Assembly (NCBI GenBank): GCA_003134995.1
Contig: PLDC01000004.1
Location: 100,542-164,541 of the forward strand
DNA length: 64,000 nucleotides
Source of the DNA: Acidobacteriaceae bacterium
Lineage (GTDB): Bacteria > Acidobacteriota > Terriglobia > Terriglobales > Acidobacteriaceae
Direction: 5' to 3'
The position numbers and the translations under genes were made by a program. Positions 52,506 to 61,014 of this stretch are shown here, in pieces. The notes under the pieces are model-generated. The model saw nothing but the letters and a program-made list of their open reading frames with translations. It did not search any database and was not told the DNA's origin. Position 1 is the first letter of the stretch; each line of letters begins with the position of its first letter.

Positions 52506-53228
52506 ATGAGCACAGCCGTGATGATCGGACGGATTGCAGCAGTCGCGCCGCGTCCCGGCGCCAGAATTACGGGCGTAGTTTACTTCCTTTACTTTCTGAC
52601 AGCAGTCCTCGGCGAGTTCTTCCTCAAAGGAATAGTTGTAGATGGCGACGCCGCCGCCACCGCGAATAACCTCATAGCTCACCAGCCTCTATACCGGTTG
52701 GGGCTGGCGACTGGCCTCATCGCGATCGCGTGCTACATCGCGCTGACGGCGCTTTTCTATGGCTTGTTCAAGCCCGTGAACAGAAACCTCTCATTGCTCG
52801 CCGCGTTTCTCGGCCTGGTGGCATGCGCCATTACGGCTGCCGGCAGCCTCTTTCAACTCGCGCCATTAGTCGTCCTGGGAGGCGCGCCGTACTTGAGCGT
52901 ATTCAATGCGGAACAATTGCGGGCCCTGGCGTTGATGTTTCTCGAACTGAATAATCAGACCGCCAACATCTGCCTCGTACTCTTCGGATTCTATGACCTC
53001 CTGATCGGGTACCTCATTTTTAGGTCAGTCTTCCTGCCTCGAGTTCTTGGTGCGCTGATGACGCTCGCCGGTTTGGGTTGGCTGAGCTTTCTGTACCCGC
53101 CGCTGGCAAACTTTCTGTCTCCCTACATTCTGGTGCTCGGCTTCCTTGCAGAACTACTGCTGATGCTGTGGCTCCTGGTGAAGGGAGTGAATGTTCAACG
53201 ATGGAAGGAGCAAGCCAGCGCAGCGTGA
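52506..53228 (+). CDS. DUF4386 membrane protein, first copy
   Basis: The 240-residue protein starts at MSTAVMIGRIAAVAPRPGA after GGGAG. It has seven hydrophobic helices with the DUF4386 pattern: ARITGVVYFLYFLTAVLGEF, LFYGLFKPVNRNLSLLAAF, LVLFGFYDLLIGYLIFRSVF and PRVLGALMTLAGLGWL. Function unknown. A second, shorter homologue lies 83 bases downstream. Confidence 0.82.
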   Translation: MSTAVMIGRIAAVAPRPGARITGVVYFLYFLTAVLGEFFLKGIVVDGDAAATANNLIAHQPLYRLGLATGLIAIACYIALTALFYGLFKPVNRNLSLLAAFLGLVACAITAAGSLFQLAPLVVLGGAPYLSVFNAEQLRALALMFLELNNQTANICLVLFGFYDLLIGYLIFRSVFLPRVLGALMTLAGLGWLSFLYPPLANFLSPYILVLGFLAELLLMLWLLVKGVNVQRWKEQASAA

Positions 53229-53310
53229 AAGCGCAGTCGATCGCTAGCTCTTGGGAGCCGGTCAAGTTTTCCTGCGCTCGATTCAATGACTGCGTAAAGG
53301 AGAGACGAAT

Positions 53311-53898
53311 ATGAGCGAAGCATTTATGAGCGAACCACTAACGACGAAACCGATTGCCGACGCGTCCCCGCGTTTCAAAGCCCGAATAGCCGGAGCCCTC
53401 TACTTGCTCAGCGTAGTAACGGCAGCATGCGCCGAGCTCTTCCTTCACGGAAGGTGGAATGTCGCTGGCGGCCTCATTGCGAACGCCGGTATGGCCGCTG
53501 TAGCGCTGATCCTCTATGTCATCTTCAAACCGGTGAACAGCAGCCTCTCTATGCTTGCGGCGTTGTTCAGCCTAGTGGGACTAACGTTTGAGGCGGTCCG
53601 ATGGAATCCTCGGGGCGTAGATGTAGCAATTGTATTTGCCGGATTCTATTGCCTCCTGATCGGCTACCTAATCTTCAAGTCGACCTTTCTACCTAGAATT
53701 CTCGGCGGCCTTATGGTGCTTGGCGGTTTGGGCTGGCTAACCTATCTGTCGAATCCGCTGGTAGCCTATCTCTCGCCCTACAATCTGGCCTGCGCCCTAG
53801 TCGCCGAAGCATCGGTGTTCCTGTGGTTCCTGGCGATGGGCCTGAACGCTCCGAAATGGCAAGAGAAAGCAACCACGTGGCGAATGAGCCGAGCCTAG
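53311..53898 (+). CDS. DUF4386 membrane protein, shorter paralogue
   Basis: The 195-residue protein has an AAGGAGAG ribosome site. It shares LYVIFKPVNSSLSMLAALF, IVFAGFYCLLIGYLIFKS and PRILGGLMVLGGLGWLTYL with its neighbour, but a central stretch of about 45 residues (one transmembrane hairpin) is absent. That indicates tandem duplication followed by internal deletion. Function unknown. Confidence 0.82.
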   Translation: MSEAFMSEPLTTKPIADASPRFKARIAGALYLLSVVTAACAELFLHGRWNVAGGLIANAGMAAVALILYVIFKPVNSSLSMLAALFSLVGLTFEAVRWNPRGVDVAIVFAGFYCLLIGYLIFKSTFLPRILGGLMVLGGLGWLTYLSNPLVAYLSPYNLACALVAEASVFLWFLAMGLNAPKWQEKATTWRMSRA

Positions 53899-54180
53899 TC
53901 CGCCCGAAGTGTGGAGCGGACACTCCTGTCCGCCGCCGTTGACATTGCCTTTGATCTGGACTCTGACCTCGCCTTAATTCGAAGGAACTCCCAAAGCCGC
54001 AAGCAGCACCGTGGAGGAGCAGCGCTTCAGCGCCTCAGGCGCTATACCCGCTCGCATATCCAGCCTCGTTAAAAACGCGTCGGCCCCCTTGGCGTGAGGA
54101 CAATCTAGCTAGTTCGCGGAGTCTGTCTATGTGAACATCCCACTCAAGCCAAAAGCGGGCTTGAGTGGGCCGCCGGCGAA
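53899..54180. repeat. Intergenic cluster of three palindromic elements
   Basis: The 280-base gap holds a GCGGACA-CTCC-TGTCCGC palindrome (53916-53933), a decayed REP-like copy (AGCGCTTCAGCGC at about 54020-54032) and a perfect CCCACTCAAGCC/GGCTTGAGTGGG palindrome (54139-54169) just past the stop of the HAF-repeat gene. No gene is present. Confidence 0.7.
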
Positions 54181-55461
54181 TCACAGGGTCGGGATCCGCA
54201 GGAAACCGTGACCTATGAAGCTCGGGTCGATGTACCATCCCGTGATCGTCCCTGCGGCGTTGATGCCATTCGCGAAAGTATAAGAGGAGGGTTCGGCGGA
54301 GCCCGGCGGATCGAAGGTGGTGAAAGTACCGTCGGTGGCTCGGACGAAGCCGTGATTGCCCTTCGCCTCCCCGAAGTATCCTGTGATCGTCCCCGCGGCG
54401 TCGATGGCGCTGGGCTCGGTTTCAGACGAACCCGGGACATCGAACGTGGTTAAGGTTCCGGAACTGCTCCGCAAGAAGCCGTGAATCACAATATTTGCGT
54501 CTTGCCACAACCCGGTGATGGCCCCCTCGCTATTGATCGCGTTGGCAGTGGTATAGATGGAGCCTGCGGGATTTATCGTGGCCATGGTGCCGTCGGCAGC
54601 GCGCACGAAGCCGTGACTCGCGAAGTATTCGTCATAGAAGAATCCCACAACCTCACCCGCGTCATTGATGCCGGTGGGAGCAGTCCCATTGACGGAGCCC
54701 AAAGCGTCAAACGAGGTAAAGTTGCCGCTGGGACTCCGAAGAAAGCCATGGGCTTCGAAGTTAACGTCGTAGTACGTCCCTGTGACGACCCCCGCCGCGT
54801 TGATTCCGCCTGTGTAAAATTGCGTGAATACCGACCCGGGAGGATCGAACGCGGTGACGGTGCCGCCGGGATCCCGCAAAAATCCATGACACGTGTTTGC
54901 GTCACAATAAAATCCCGTGATCGCGCCCTGCTGGTTGATGCCGACTGGAATGGTGCAAGTGGAACCGTTGGAGCACGTGGCGCCCGGGCCGTCAAACGTG
55001 GTGACGGCACCCGAGGCAGCGCGCACGAAGCCGTGAAGTGCCGCGGTTGCGTCGGCATAGTATCCGGTGACGGCTCCAGATTGGTTGATGGCGACAGGGG
55101 TCGTACAACGGCCGAACGACGCTTCACAGGTCGAGCCGGGGACAGCAAACTCGACGTAAACTGCTCCATCGTCGTTACGGGAAAGATCTTTTGAGAGAAG
55201 ATCGTTTGAGAGTGGTTGAGTTTGCGTACCGGCTGAAACTGGTTTGCAAGGGCCAGCAATACTCATCGGCAGGCGACTGATCTGGCCCGAGCACTGAGGC
55301 AGCATTCGTAGTGTACCCGGGCCGCCCACATTACTGAGGGCTTGGCTGCCCGCGTTGGAATCGCCGTCTCTGGTTGACGTCAAGCTTTGCTGCGCTTGAC
55401 TGCATACGCTGCTCAACAGCAATAGCAGCGCCGAATACACCACCACATGAGACTTCTTCAT
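54181..55461 (-). CDS. Secreted HAF-repeat protein
   Basis: The 426-residue protein has an AAGGAG site, a signal peptide (SHVVVYSALLLLLSSVCSQA) and, from residue about 95, seven to eight repeats of about 45 residues. Each has GINxAGxxTGxYxD, HGFLR and TTFDPPGS-like elements (for example VGINQQGAITGFY and TFTTFDPPGSAEPSSYT). This is the HAF extracellular repeat family, abundant in Acidobacteria. It probably forms a propeller; binding partners are unknown. The second half of the repeat unit reads like YVFE/ATFDxPG sequences of surface proteins. Confidence 0.85.
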   Translation of the reverse strand: MKKSHVVVYSALLLLLSSVCSQAQQSLTSTRDGDSNAGSQALSNVGGPGTLRMLPQCSGQISRLPMSIAGPCKPVSAGTQTQPLSNDLLSKDLSRNDDGAVYVEFAVPGSTCEASFGRCTTPVAINQSGAVTGYYADATAALHGFVRAASGAVTTFDGPGATCSNGSTCTIPVGINQQGAITGFYCDANTCHGFLRDPGGTVTAFDPPGSVFTQFYTGGINAAGVVTGTYYDVNFEAHGFLRSPSGNFTSFDALGSVNGTAPTGINDAGEVVGFFYDEYFASHGFVRAADGTMATINPAGSIYTTANAINSEGAITGLWQDANIVIHGFLRSSSGTLTTFDVPGSSETEPSAIDAAGTITGYFGEAKGNHGFVRATDGTFTTFDPPGSAEPSSYTFANGINAAGTITGWYIDPSFIGHGFLRIPTL

Positions 55462-55472
55462 TTTGATTCTCC

Positions 55473-55817
55473 TTAAGTTGATTCTTTTTTTGGGAAAGCT
55501 TGTGCTGAAACTCGTTCGTCGTAATTTCTGTTTGTCGACTCCTCTTCAAGACGAAGTCCTGCCTGCGCCGCCTGCGGAGTGGGCAGCGTCTGTCCGCAGA
55601 TCGGGCAGAGGTTGAGTGCCGGGCCGTTCACCGACAGGGTGATGCTTTCCCGCTCGAACGTGACCTCGGTGCGGACGGTGCGGCTCGTGCCCGGACCGGA
55701 CGCGGCGAAACGGAAGAAGCTTGTGCGCTGAGTCAGCCATTGGTAAAGTCGTTTCGTACGGTTCTCCCTGTTCACTGGCCGCGATCTTGTGGCATGCACA
55801 CAAAAATGACAAGTCAT
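55473..55817 (-). CDS. Small Cys-motif protein, start uncertain
   Basis: The frame of 114 residues holds RTEVTFERESITLSVNGPAL and NLCPICGQTLPTP, a zinc-ribbon-like CPICG pair typical of very small proteins beside acidobacterial regulators. The first 40 residues look less constrained and the start may lie downstream. The stop precedes the HAF gene start by only 11 bases, which suggests co-transcription. The divergent winged-helix/TPR regulator starts 30 bases away on the other strand. Confidence 0.5.
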   Translation of the reverse strand: MTCHFCVHATRSRPVNRENRTKRLYQWLTQRTSFFRFAASGPGTSRTVRTEVTFERESITLSVNGPALNLCPICGQTLPTPQAAQAGLRLEEESTNRNYDERVSAQAFPKKEST

Positions 55818-55846
55818 TCGTTCTCAAAGGTTGTCAAAAGTTGTAA

Positions 55847-58273
55847 ATGCGCTCTATGTCAATGAATTCAGGGGAAATATTCCAATTCGGAAAATTTCAG
55901 ATTGATGCCCGTACACGCACTGTGCGGCGGGAAAAAGCGATCGTCACGCTCAACTCCCGGTCCTTCGACGTGCTGCTGTACTTTGTGCTGAACCCGGGGA
56001 GGGTTCTCGCCAGAGAAGAAATGTTAAAGAATGTCTGGCCGGATACCGTTGTAGATGAGCACAGTTTGGCGCAAAGCATCTCCGCGCTGCGGCGGGTACT
56101 GGAGGAGAAGCCAGGCGACAACGACTATATCGTCACCGTGCCGGGGCGCGGATATCAGTTTGTTTCGCCGATCACCGTTGTTCCCGCCGTTGTTGCCGCA
56201 GAAAGCTTGAGTGTCATCCCGGAAGTGGCAGCGCCCTCCGGCAATGCCTCAAGCGGGCTTCTGCTGGAGCGGCAAACCATCCGGACCAGCGTCATTACTG
56301 AAGAGAAAGAACAGCTAAGTTTGCCAATCTCCCGACGTTGGGGGAGCGTGCGACCGGTCGCCGCTTTCTCCACTGCGGCGATACTGTTGGTGTCGGTCGC
56401 CATGCTTGGCGGCAACTGGTACTGGCGGTCTCATCGCGCACCGAAGCTCACCGAGCGCGACACCATCGTGGTCGCCGATTTCGTAAATAAGACCGGCGAT
56501 CCCGTTTTCGACGACACCCTGAAGCAGGCGCTCACCATACAAATGGAGCAATCGCCGTTTCTTCATGTGCTTTCCAACGACAAGACAGCCGAGACGCTGA
56601 AGCTGATGAACCGTCAGGCGGGTGATCGCTTGTCGCCGGAAGTAGCGCGCGAAGTGTGCATCCGCAGCAACAGTCAGGCTTTGCTCGCCGGTTCCATCGC
56701 CGCCATCGGAGACCAATACCTAATCACACTGAGAGCAACGAACTGCCAGAACGGAGACACACTGGCCAGCGCAGAAGCGGAGGCCAACAGCCGCAATCGG
56801 ATTTTGTCGTCTCTGAGCAGTGTCGCCGACAAACTCCGCGAAAAGTTGGGCGAGTCGGATACTTCGGTGCAGAAGTTCAGCAAGCCACTCGAACAAGTCA
56901 CCACTTCTTCGCTGGAAGCATTGCAGGCTTACACTCAAGGAACAAAGTTGCAGGACACCTCAACTGATGCAGCTTTGCCCTACTACAAACGTGCGGTTGA
57001 GCTGGATCCTAATTTTGCCATAGGCTATGCCGCTCTATCGGAAACCTACGGCATGCTCTTTGACGGTACCAAACAGGAGCAGAATCTGACTAAGGCTTAC
57101 CAACTGCGCGACCGGGTAAGCCTCCGCGAGCGCTACAAGATTGAAGCCCAGTACTATAACGATATAACCGGCGAGCAGGAAAAAGAAATCGCCACGCTCG
57201 CCGGGTGGGCTCAATCCTATCCCGACGATTACCAGCCTCACAATCAACTGAGCTTTATTTACCGGTCATTGGGGCAATATGACAAAGCAATCCCTGAAGC
57301 TCTGGCATCGATTCAAAACAAGCCTACCTTCGATGGTTATCGCAGCCTCATGGACTCTTTTGTTGCTACGAACCGTCTGAATGAGGCAAAGAGTACCTTT
57401 CAGGAAGCGCGAAGGAACAACTTCGATGGCATTCAGCTCAGGCAGCTGCGTTTTTTTGTGGCGTTCTTTGAGAGCGACGAGGCAGGAATGAAGGAACAGG
57501 ACGCCTGGGCGATGGCTAATCCTGTCTTCGAGGCTGTGCAGTTGACCCTGCACTCCAGCATTGAAGCCCGTCGCGGCCGCTTTGTCAAAGCGCGCGAAGT
57601 GATGCGCGATGCCGAAGTGCGGGCCGGTCGCGCTGGAGCAATGGCAATGGTCGATGTGATGAAGATCGTCCATGGGCCTGCCGAAGCAGATGTCGGAAAC
57701 ACCGGCGTTGCCTTGCAGTTCGTGAAAGAAGTCTGGACGAACCACAAGAACCCTGGCTACGTCGAACCAACTGTAGCTTTGACTTTCGCCCTTCTTGGCA
57801 AGCAGTCAGAGGCTCAAAACCTGATCGATAAGATGAACCGGGAGCTCCCGCTGGATACACTCGCGCAAAGCTATACCCTTCCAACGATTCGAGCGGTGGT
57901 GGCGCTCAAGTCAAACAATCCTGCTGAGGCAATTGATCTGTTACGGGTCACAGAACCGTATGAGCTTGCCAACGTTCCCATGCCTCCCAACGCTCTATAT
58001 CCCGCGTATGTTCGCGGTCTCGCCTATTTACAGTTAGGCCAGGGCCGGCAGGCGGCAGCTGAATTCCAGAAGCTCATCGACCATCGCGCAGTTGCTCTGC
58101 TGCACCACCAGGGAGCGCTTGCCCACCTGCAGCTCGGCCGGGCGCAGGCAATGATGGGCGACAACGCCGCCGCGCTCAAGTCGTATCAGAACTTCCTCAC
58201 TCTCTGGAAAGACGCCGACCCAGATATTCCGATCCTGAAGGCAGCCAAGGCGGAGTACGCCAAGCTGCAATAG
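55847..58273 (+). CDS. Winged-helix / transmembrane / TPR regulator (CadC-like)
   Basis: The 808-residue protein has an OmpR/PhoB-type winged helix at residues about 10-105 (FGKFQIDARTRTVRR, then SRSFDVLLYFVLNPGRVLAR, VDEHSLAQSISALRRVL and VPGRGYQFV). A linker leads to one transmembrane helix (AAFSTAAILLVSVAMLGGNW, about residues 180-200). The periplasmic part begins with a TolB-N-like domain (VADFVNKTGDPVFDDTLKQA), followed by TPR-type repeats to the end. CadC-like fusions sense signals outside and bind DNA directly. It is divergent from the small Cys protein and HAF gene, a likely target by position. Confidence 0.88.
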   Translation: MRSMSMNSGEIFQFGKFQIDARTRTVRREKAIVTLNSRSFDVLLYFVLNPGRVLAREEMLKNVWPDTVVDEHSLAQSISALRRVLEEKPGDNDYIVTVPGRGYQFVSPITVVPAVVAAESLSVIPEVAAPSGNASSGLLLERQTIRTSVITEEKEQLSLPISRRWGSVRPVAAFSTAAILLVSVAMLGGNWYWRSHRAPKLTERDTIVVADFVNKTGDPVFDDTLKQALTIQMEQSPFLHVLSNDKTAETLKLMNRQAGDRLSPEVAREVCIRSNSQALLAGSIAAIGDQYLITLRATNCQNGDTLASAEAEANSRNRILSSLSSVADKLREKLGESDTSVQKFSKPLEQVTTSSLEALQAYTQGTKLQDTSTDAALPYYKRAVELDPNFAIGYAALSETYGMLFDGTKQEQNLTKAYQLRDRVSLRERYKIEAQYYNDITGEQEKEIATLAGWAQSYPDDYQPHNQLSFIYRSLGQYDKAIPEALASIQNKPTFDGYRSLMDSFVATNRLNEAKSTFQEARRNNFDGIQLRQLRFFVAFFESDEAGMKEQDAWAMANPVFEAVQLTLHSSIEARRGRFVKAREVMRDAEVRAGRAGAMAMVDVMKIVHGPAEADVGNTGVALQFVKEVWTNHKNPGYVEPTVALTFALLGKQSEAQNLIDKMNRELPLDTLAQSYTLPTIRAVVALKSNNPAEAIDLLRVTEPYELANVPMPPNALYPAYVRGLAYLQLGQGRQAAAEFQKLIDHRAVALLHHQGALAHLQLGRAQAMMGDNAAALKSYQNFLTLWKDADPDIPILKAAKAEYAKLQ

Positions 58274-58476
58274 CAGACTGGGCGAATCTGTGGGAACCCG
58301 CCTCAACGTCGAAGCGACGCAAGTTCGCCAGGTTTTCAGGCATCCAGATCAATACCGAAGACCAATGCCGAAATCAGATCAATGCCGGGACAGGCGGGAT
58401 ATTTATTCCACGTAACTCTATGTAATCAGCACTCGCCGCCCCCGATTGCCAGCAGCGCCGCAGCGAAATGGCGTAC

Positions 58477-58520
58477 CTTATAAAGTACGTCGCATCCCTG
58501 TCAAGTCTACTTTAGTAGAC
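58477..58520 (-). promoter_or_regulatory. Leftward promoter-like pair and palindrome
   Basis: On the minus strand TTGACA (58504-58499) and TATAAG (58482-58477) are 16 bases apart. Just upstream is the palindrome GTCTAC-TTTA-GTAGAC (58505-58520), with a second AGTAGACAT half-site at about 58538. It would transcribe toward the end of the TPR regulator, where no gene begins. It may be the leftover end of a lost element. Confidence 0.4.
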
Positions 58521-58640
58521 ATCCGACGTCCTCGAAAGTAGACATTTCTTCCACAGTCTAACCCGTTGAATCCATTGATCCGCCAAAAAGCCCGCACGAA
58601 GAATCAACAACTTACGCCAAAAGTTTTTCCCATTTTAAAA

Positions 58641-58727
58641 TGTTCCAACTGGAACATTCAGCACAAAGTTCCGTCTGAAACGCGTGTACATACAACTGCA
58701 AATCGCCAGTATGTTCCAACTGGAACA
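58641..58727. promoter_or_regulatory. Pair of identical 16-base palindromes, candidate operators
   Basis: TGTTCCAACTGGAACA occurs twice, at 58641-58656 and 58712-58727, with 7-bp arms and a two-base centre. The centres are 71 bases apart, close to seven helical turns. They sit 120-206 bases before the RibBA-like ATG. A dimeric repressor that loops or binds cooperatively is likely. Confidence 0.7.
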
Positions 58728-58846
58728 CTAAGCCAATCCCTCGCGGCAGATGTCGGCAGGGAGGCGAGCATCGGCTCGATACAAACAACTAGGTACCAGG
58801 TACTGGTTAACCAACTCGCCAACGCCTTTGCTACAATCACCTCATC

Positions 58847-60013
58847 ATGAACACGCAAGCCTTCGCCGACGTTCCCACTGCCATCGAGGAGATCCGCGCC
58901 GGCCACATGATCGTCGTCGTCGACGATGAAGACCGCGAGAACGAAGGCGACATCACGCTCGCCGCTGAGAAGGTCACGCCTGAAGCCATCAACTTTATGG
59001 CCAAGCATGGACGCGGCCTGGTCTGCCTCACCATGACTGAAGAGCGGCTCGACCACCTGCGCCTCGGTCCCATGAGCGCGGAGAACACTTCGCAATATGG
59101 CACCGCGTTTTGCGAAGCGATTGACGCGCGCGTGGGCGTGACCACTGGCATCTCTGCCTACGATCGCGCGCGCACGATTCAGGTTGCAATCGATCCTGCG
59201 ACGAAAGCTTCAGACCTGGCGCGCCCCGGACACGTCTTCCCTCTTCGCGCCCGCAAAGGTGGAGTGCTCGTGCGCGCCGGACAGACTGAAGCCTCGGTCG
59301 ATCTCGCGCGCCTTGCCGGGCTGATTCCCGCGGGCATCATCTGCGAGATCATGAAGGACGATGGCACCATGGCTCGCGTGCCCGACCTGATCGAGTTCTG
59401 CCGACAGCATGACATGAAGATGCTGACTGTCGCAGAGCTGATTCGCTATCGCATGGCGCATGAACGTTACGTGCATCGCGTAGGCGAAGCGCTGGTCGAC
59501 ACACGCTTCGGGGAATTTCGCCTCATCGCTTACGAAAGCGAAATCGATGGCGGAGAGTCGCACGTGGCGCTGATTAAAGGAGACGTTGAAGCGAGTGACT
59601 CGCCGGTGCTGGTGCGCATGCACGCGCATTGCCTGATGGGAGACGTATTCGGCGCGACGGGTTGCGAGTGTCACGCCACGCTCGAAGGTTCCATGCGGCG
59701 CATCGCGCAGGAAGGGCGCGGGGCGCTGATTTATTTGCACCAAACCTCGAAAGGATTTTCGATTGATAAAGTTGGCGAGCGCAGCGCGCTGAGTTTTCAT
59801 CGCGGACGCAAGTTGCCGGCGCTACTGGACAACGAGCGCGAAACGCAGCGCGAGATCGGAATCGGCGCGCAGATTCTTTCCGATTTAAATCTGCGGCGGA
59901 TTCGTCTGCTTACGAACAGGCCCAAACGTGTGGCCGCGCTGGAAGGATTTGGGATTGAGATTGTCGATCAGGTTCCGGTCGAGTTGAGGCGTGCCTCTGT
60001 TGAGAAGAGCTAG
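58847..60013 (+). CDS. RibBA-like protein with altered active sites
   Basis: The 388-residue, two-domain protein has a DHBP synthase domain (DDEDRENEGD at 26-35 is intact) and a GTP cyclohydrolase II domain with the zinc cysteines C262, C273 and C275 kept. The usual DHBP synthase motif GHTEA reads GQTEA (145-149), losing a metal-binding His. The GCH II motif RQEGRGIGL is replaced by HQTSKGFSI (298-306). So riboflavin synthesis by one or both halves is doubtful unless this is a variant clade. It starts at MNTQAFADVPTAIEE. Confidence 0.85.
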   Translation: MNTQAFADVPTAIEEIRAGHMIVVVDDEDRENEGDITLAAEKVTPEAINFMAKHGRGLVCLTMTEERLDHLRLGPMSAENTSQYGTAFCEAIDARVGVTTGISAYDRARTIQVAIDPATKASDLARPGHVFPLRARKGGVLVRAGQTEASVDLARLAGLIPAGIICEIMKDDGTMARVPDLIEFCRQHDMKMLTVAELIRYRMAHERYVHRVGEALVDTRFGEFRLIAYESEIDGGESHVALIKGDVEASDSPVLVRMHAHCLMGDVFGATGCECHATLEGSMRRIAQEGRGALIYLHQTSKGFSIDKVGERSALSFHRGRKLPALLDNERETQREIGIGAQILSDLNLRRIRLLTNRPKRVAALEGFGIEIVDQVPVELRRASVEKS

Positions 60014-60059
60014 AACCTTTAACCACAGGGTCCACGGAGGACACGGGGTAAGGCAAAAG

Positions 60060-60323
60060 CTAGAACGGCTTGCGTACCACTACCTCTGCTTCTCTGATGA
60101 AAAATTGCGCGGAGCAATGCTCTGAGCCACAGATCACAGGGATGAGGCCGTTGATCTGGCGGCGCGTGATCAGGCCGAGCATGCCGCAGGATGGGCAGGC
60201 GAGCACGGCCCAGTAGGGATCTTCTTTCTCGCCGACCTCGCCGGCATTTTCGAGAACGAAGACGGTTCCGGGTTGCATCTGTTCGGGAATCCATTCATTG
60301 AGAACGTCTAGTTCGCCGACCAT
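60060..60323 (-). CDS. Small protein with a zinc-ribbon-like motif
   Basis: The 87-residue protein starts at MVGELDVLNEWIPEQ after AAGGAGGAG. It contains LACPSCGMLGLITRRQ and VICGSEHCSAQF, two Cys pairs that could bind zinc. Function unknown. It is transcribed just after the MerR-type regulator (gap about 30 bases) and may be part of its operon. Confidence 0.7.
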   Translation of the reverse strand: MVGELDVLNEWIPEQMQPGTVFVLENAGEVGEKEDPYWAVLACPSCGMLGLITRRQINGLIPVICGSEHCSAQFFIREAEVVVRKPF

Positions 60324-60353
60324 GCACTCCTCCTTGTGAACTGCCTGTATTAC

Positions 60354-60827
60354 CTAAGAAACCTTTCTAGCACGCCGGCGCTCTGCCGACGATGTTACGG
60401 AGGTACTCGCCTTCCTTGCGATGACGTCGGCGCGCACCTGGCGGACGGCGTCGCTGAGGCAAATTCCTAAAATGGGCTGACTGGAATTTTTTAGGATGTC
60501 CACGATCTGGCGCGCCGAGGTTTCGAGATAGAGATGCTTGCCGTCGGTGAGCAGGTGGACGTCGGAGTTGCGGCTGACGATTTCTGCAAGGCCTTTGCCG
60601 AACTCGCGATTGAGAAAACGAATGACCTTACGGACTCCCTGAAGCGAGAAGCCTTTGCGGCGCAGCTCGCAGATGACCGCGACCACCGTGAGGTTCTGCA
60701 TGGAATAGCGGCGGCTGTGGCCTGCGCGGTCGGGCTTGACGACGCCCTGCTCGTCCCACCACTGGAGCTGGCGGGCGGTGACGCCGGTTAGGGCGATTAC
60801 GTCGAGCGATGAGAAGCCGTCTGGCAT
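60354..60827 (-). CDS. MerR-family transcriptional regulator
   Basis: The 157-residue protein has the N-terminal MerR helix-turn-helix (VIALTGVTARQLQWWDEQGV, then HSRRYSMQNLTVVAVICELR and KGFSLQGVRKVIRFL). A C-terminal part of about 75 residues follows (DVHLLTDGKHLYLETSARQI) and lacks the metal-binding cysteines of MerR itself. It likely binds the palindromes immediately upstream (60840-60879). The ligand is unknown. Confidence 0.85.
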   Translation of the reverse strand: MPDGFSSLDVIALTGVTARQLQWWDEQGVVKPDRAGHSRRYSMQNLTVVAVICELRRKGFSLQGVRKVIRFLNREFGKGLAEIVSRNSDVHLLTDGKHLYLETSARQIVDILKNSSQPILGICLSDAVRQVRADVIARKASTSVTSSAERRRARKVS

Positions 60828-60839
60828 TTTTCTCTGTTT

Positions 60840-60879
60840 ATGTTTGAAACAAGTTGCGTGTCGAATGTTTCAAACATTC
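60840..60879. promoter_or_regulatory. Palindromic operator upstream of the MerR gene
   Basis: GAATGTTTCAAACATTC (60863-60879) is a perfect 17-base palindrome. A second copy of the core, ATGTTTGAAAC (60840-60850), lies 16 bases to its left. Both are in the leader of the MerR gene, the usual place for autoregulation. Confidence 0.7.
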
Positions 60880-61014
60880 TAGGCGTGGGTTGGCTGGTGT
60901 CAATGGAGAAACGAGGGCTGGGGTTAACTAGATGTGTGCTGGTGGGGATTTGTAATTTCGTAATTTTGTAATTGGGTAATTTGAAAAGCCTTTTGCGCCA
61001 CCGGCCTGTTTAGG

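Larger units (their letters stand above)
58274..58846. other. Regulatory intergenic region before the RibBA gene
   Basis: A 570-base gap without a credible gene. It holds degenerate GATCAATGCCG repeats near 58345-58385, a promoter-like pair on the minus strand with a GTCTACTTTAGTAGAC palindrome (58477-58520), and two identical 16-base palindromes (58641-58727). No FMN riboswitch pattern was found. Confidence 0.6.

Noticed and set aside
58477..58520. Insertion sequence end
   Set aside because: The inverted repeats and outward-looking promoter are suggestive, but no partner end or transposase was found.
58560..58846. FMN riboswitch before the RibBA gene
   Set aside because: The conserved RFN sequence blocks are not present; only palindromes were found.
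58566..58850. 94-codon plus-strand frame across the palindromes
   Set aside because: It overlaps the operator pair and the RibBA start and has no protein-like features.
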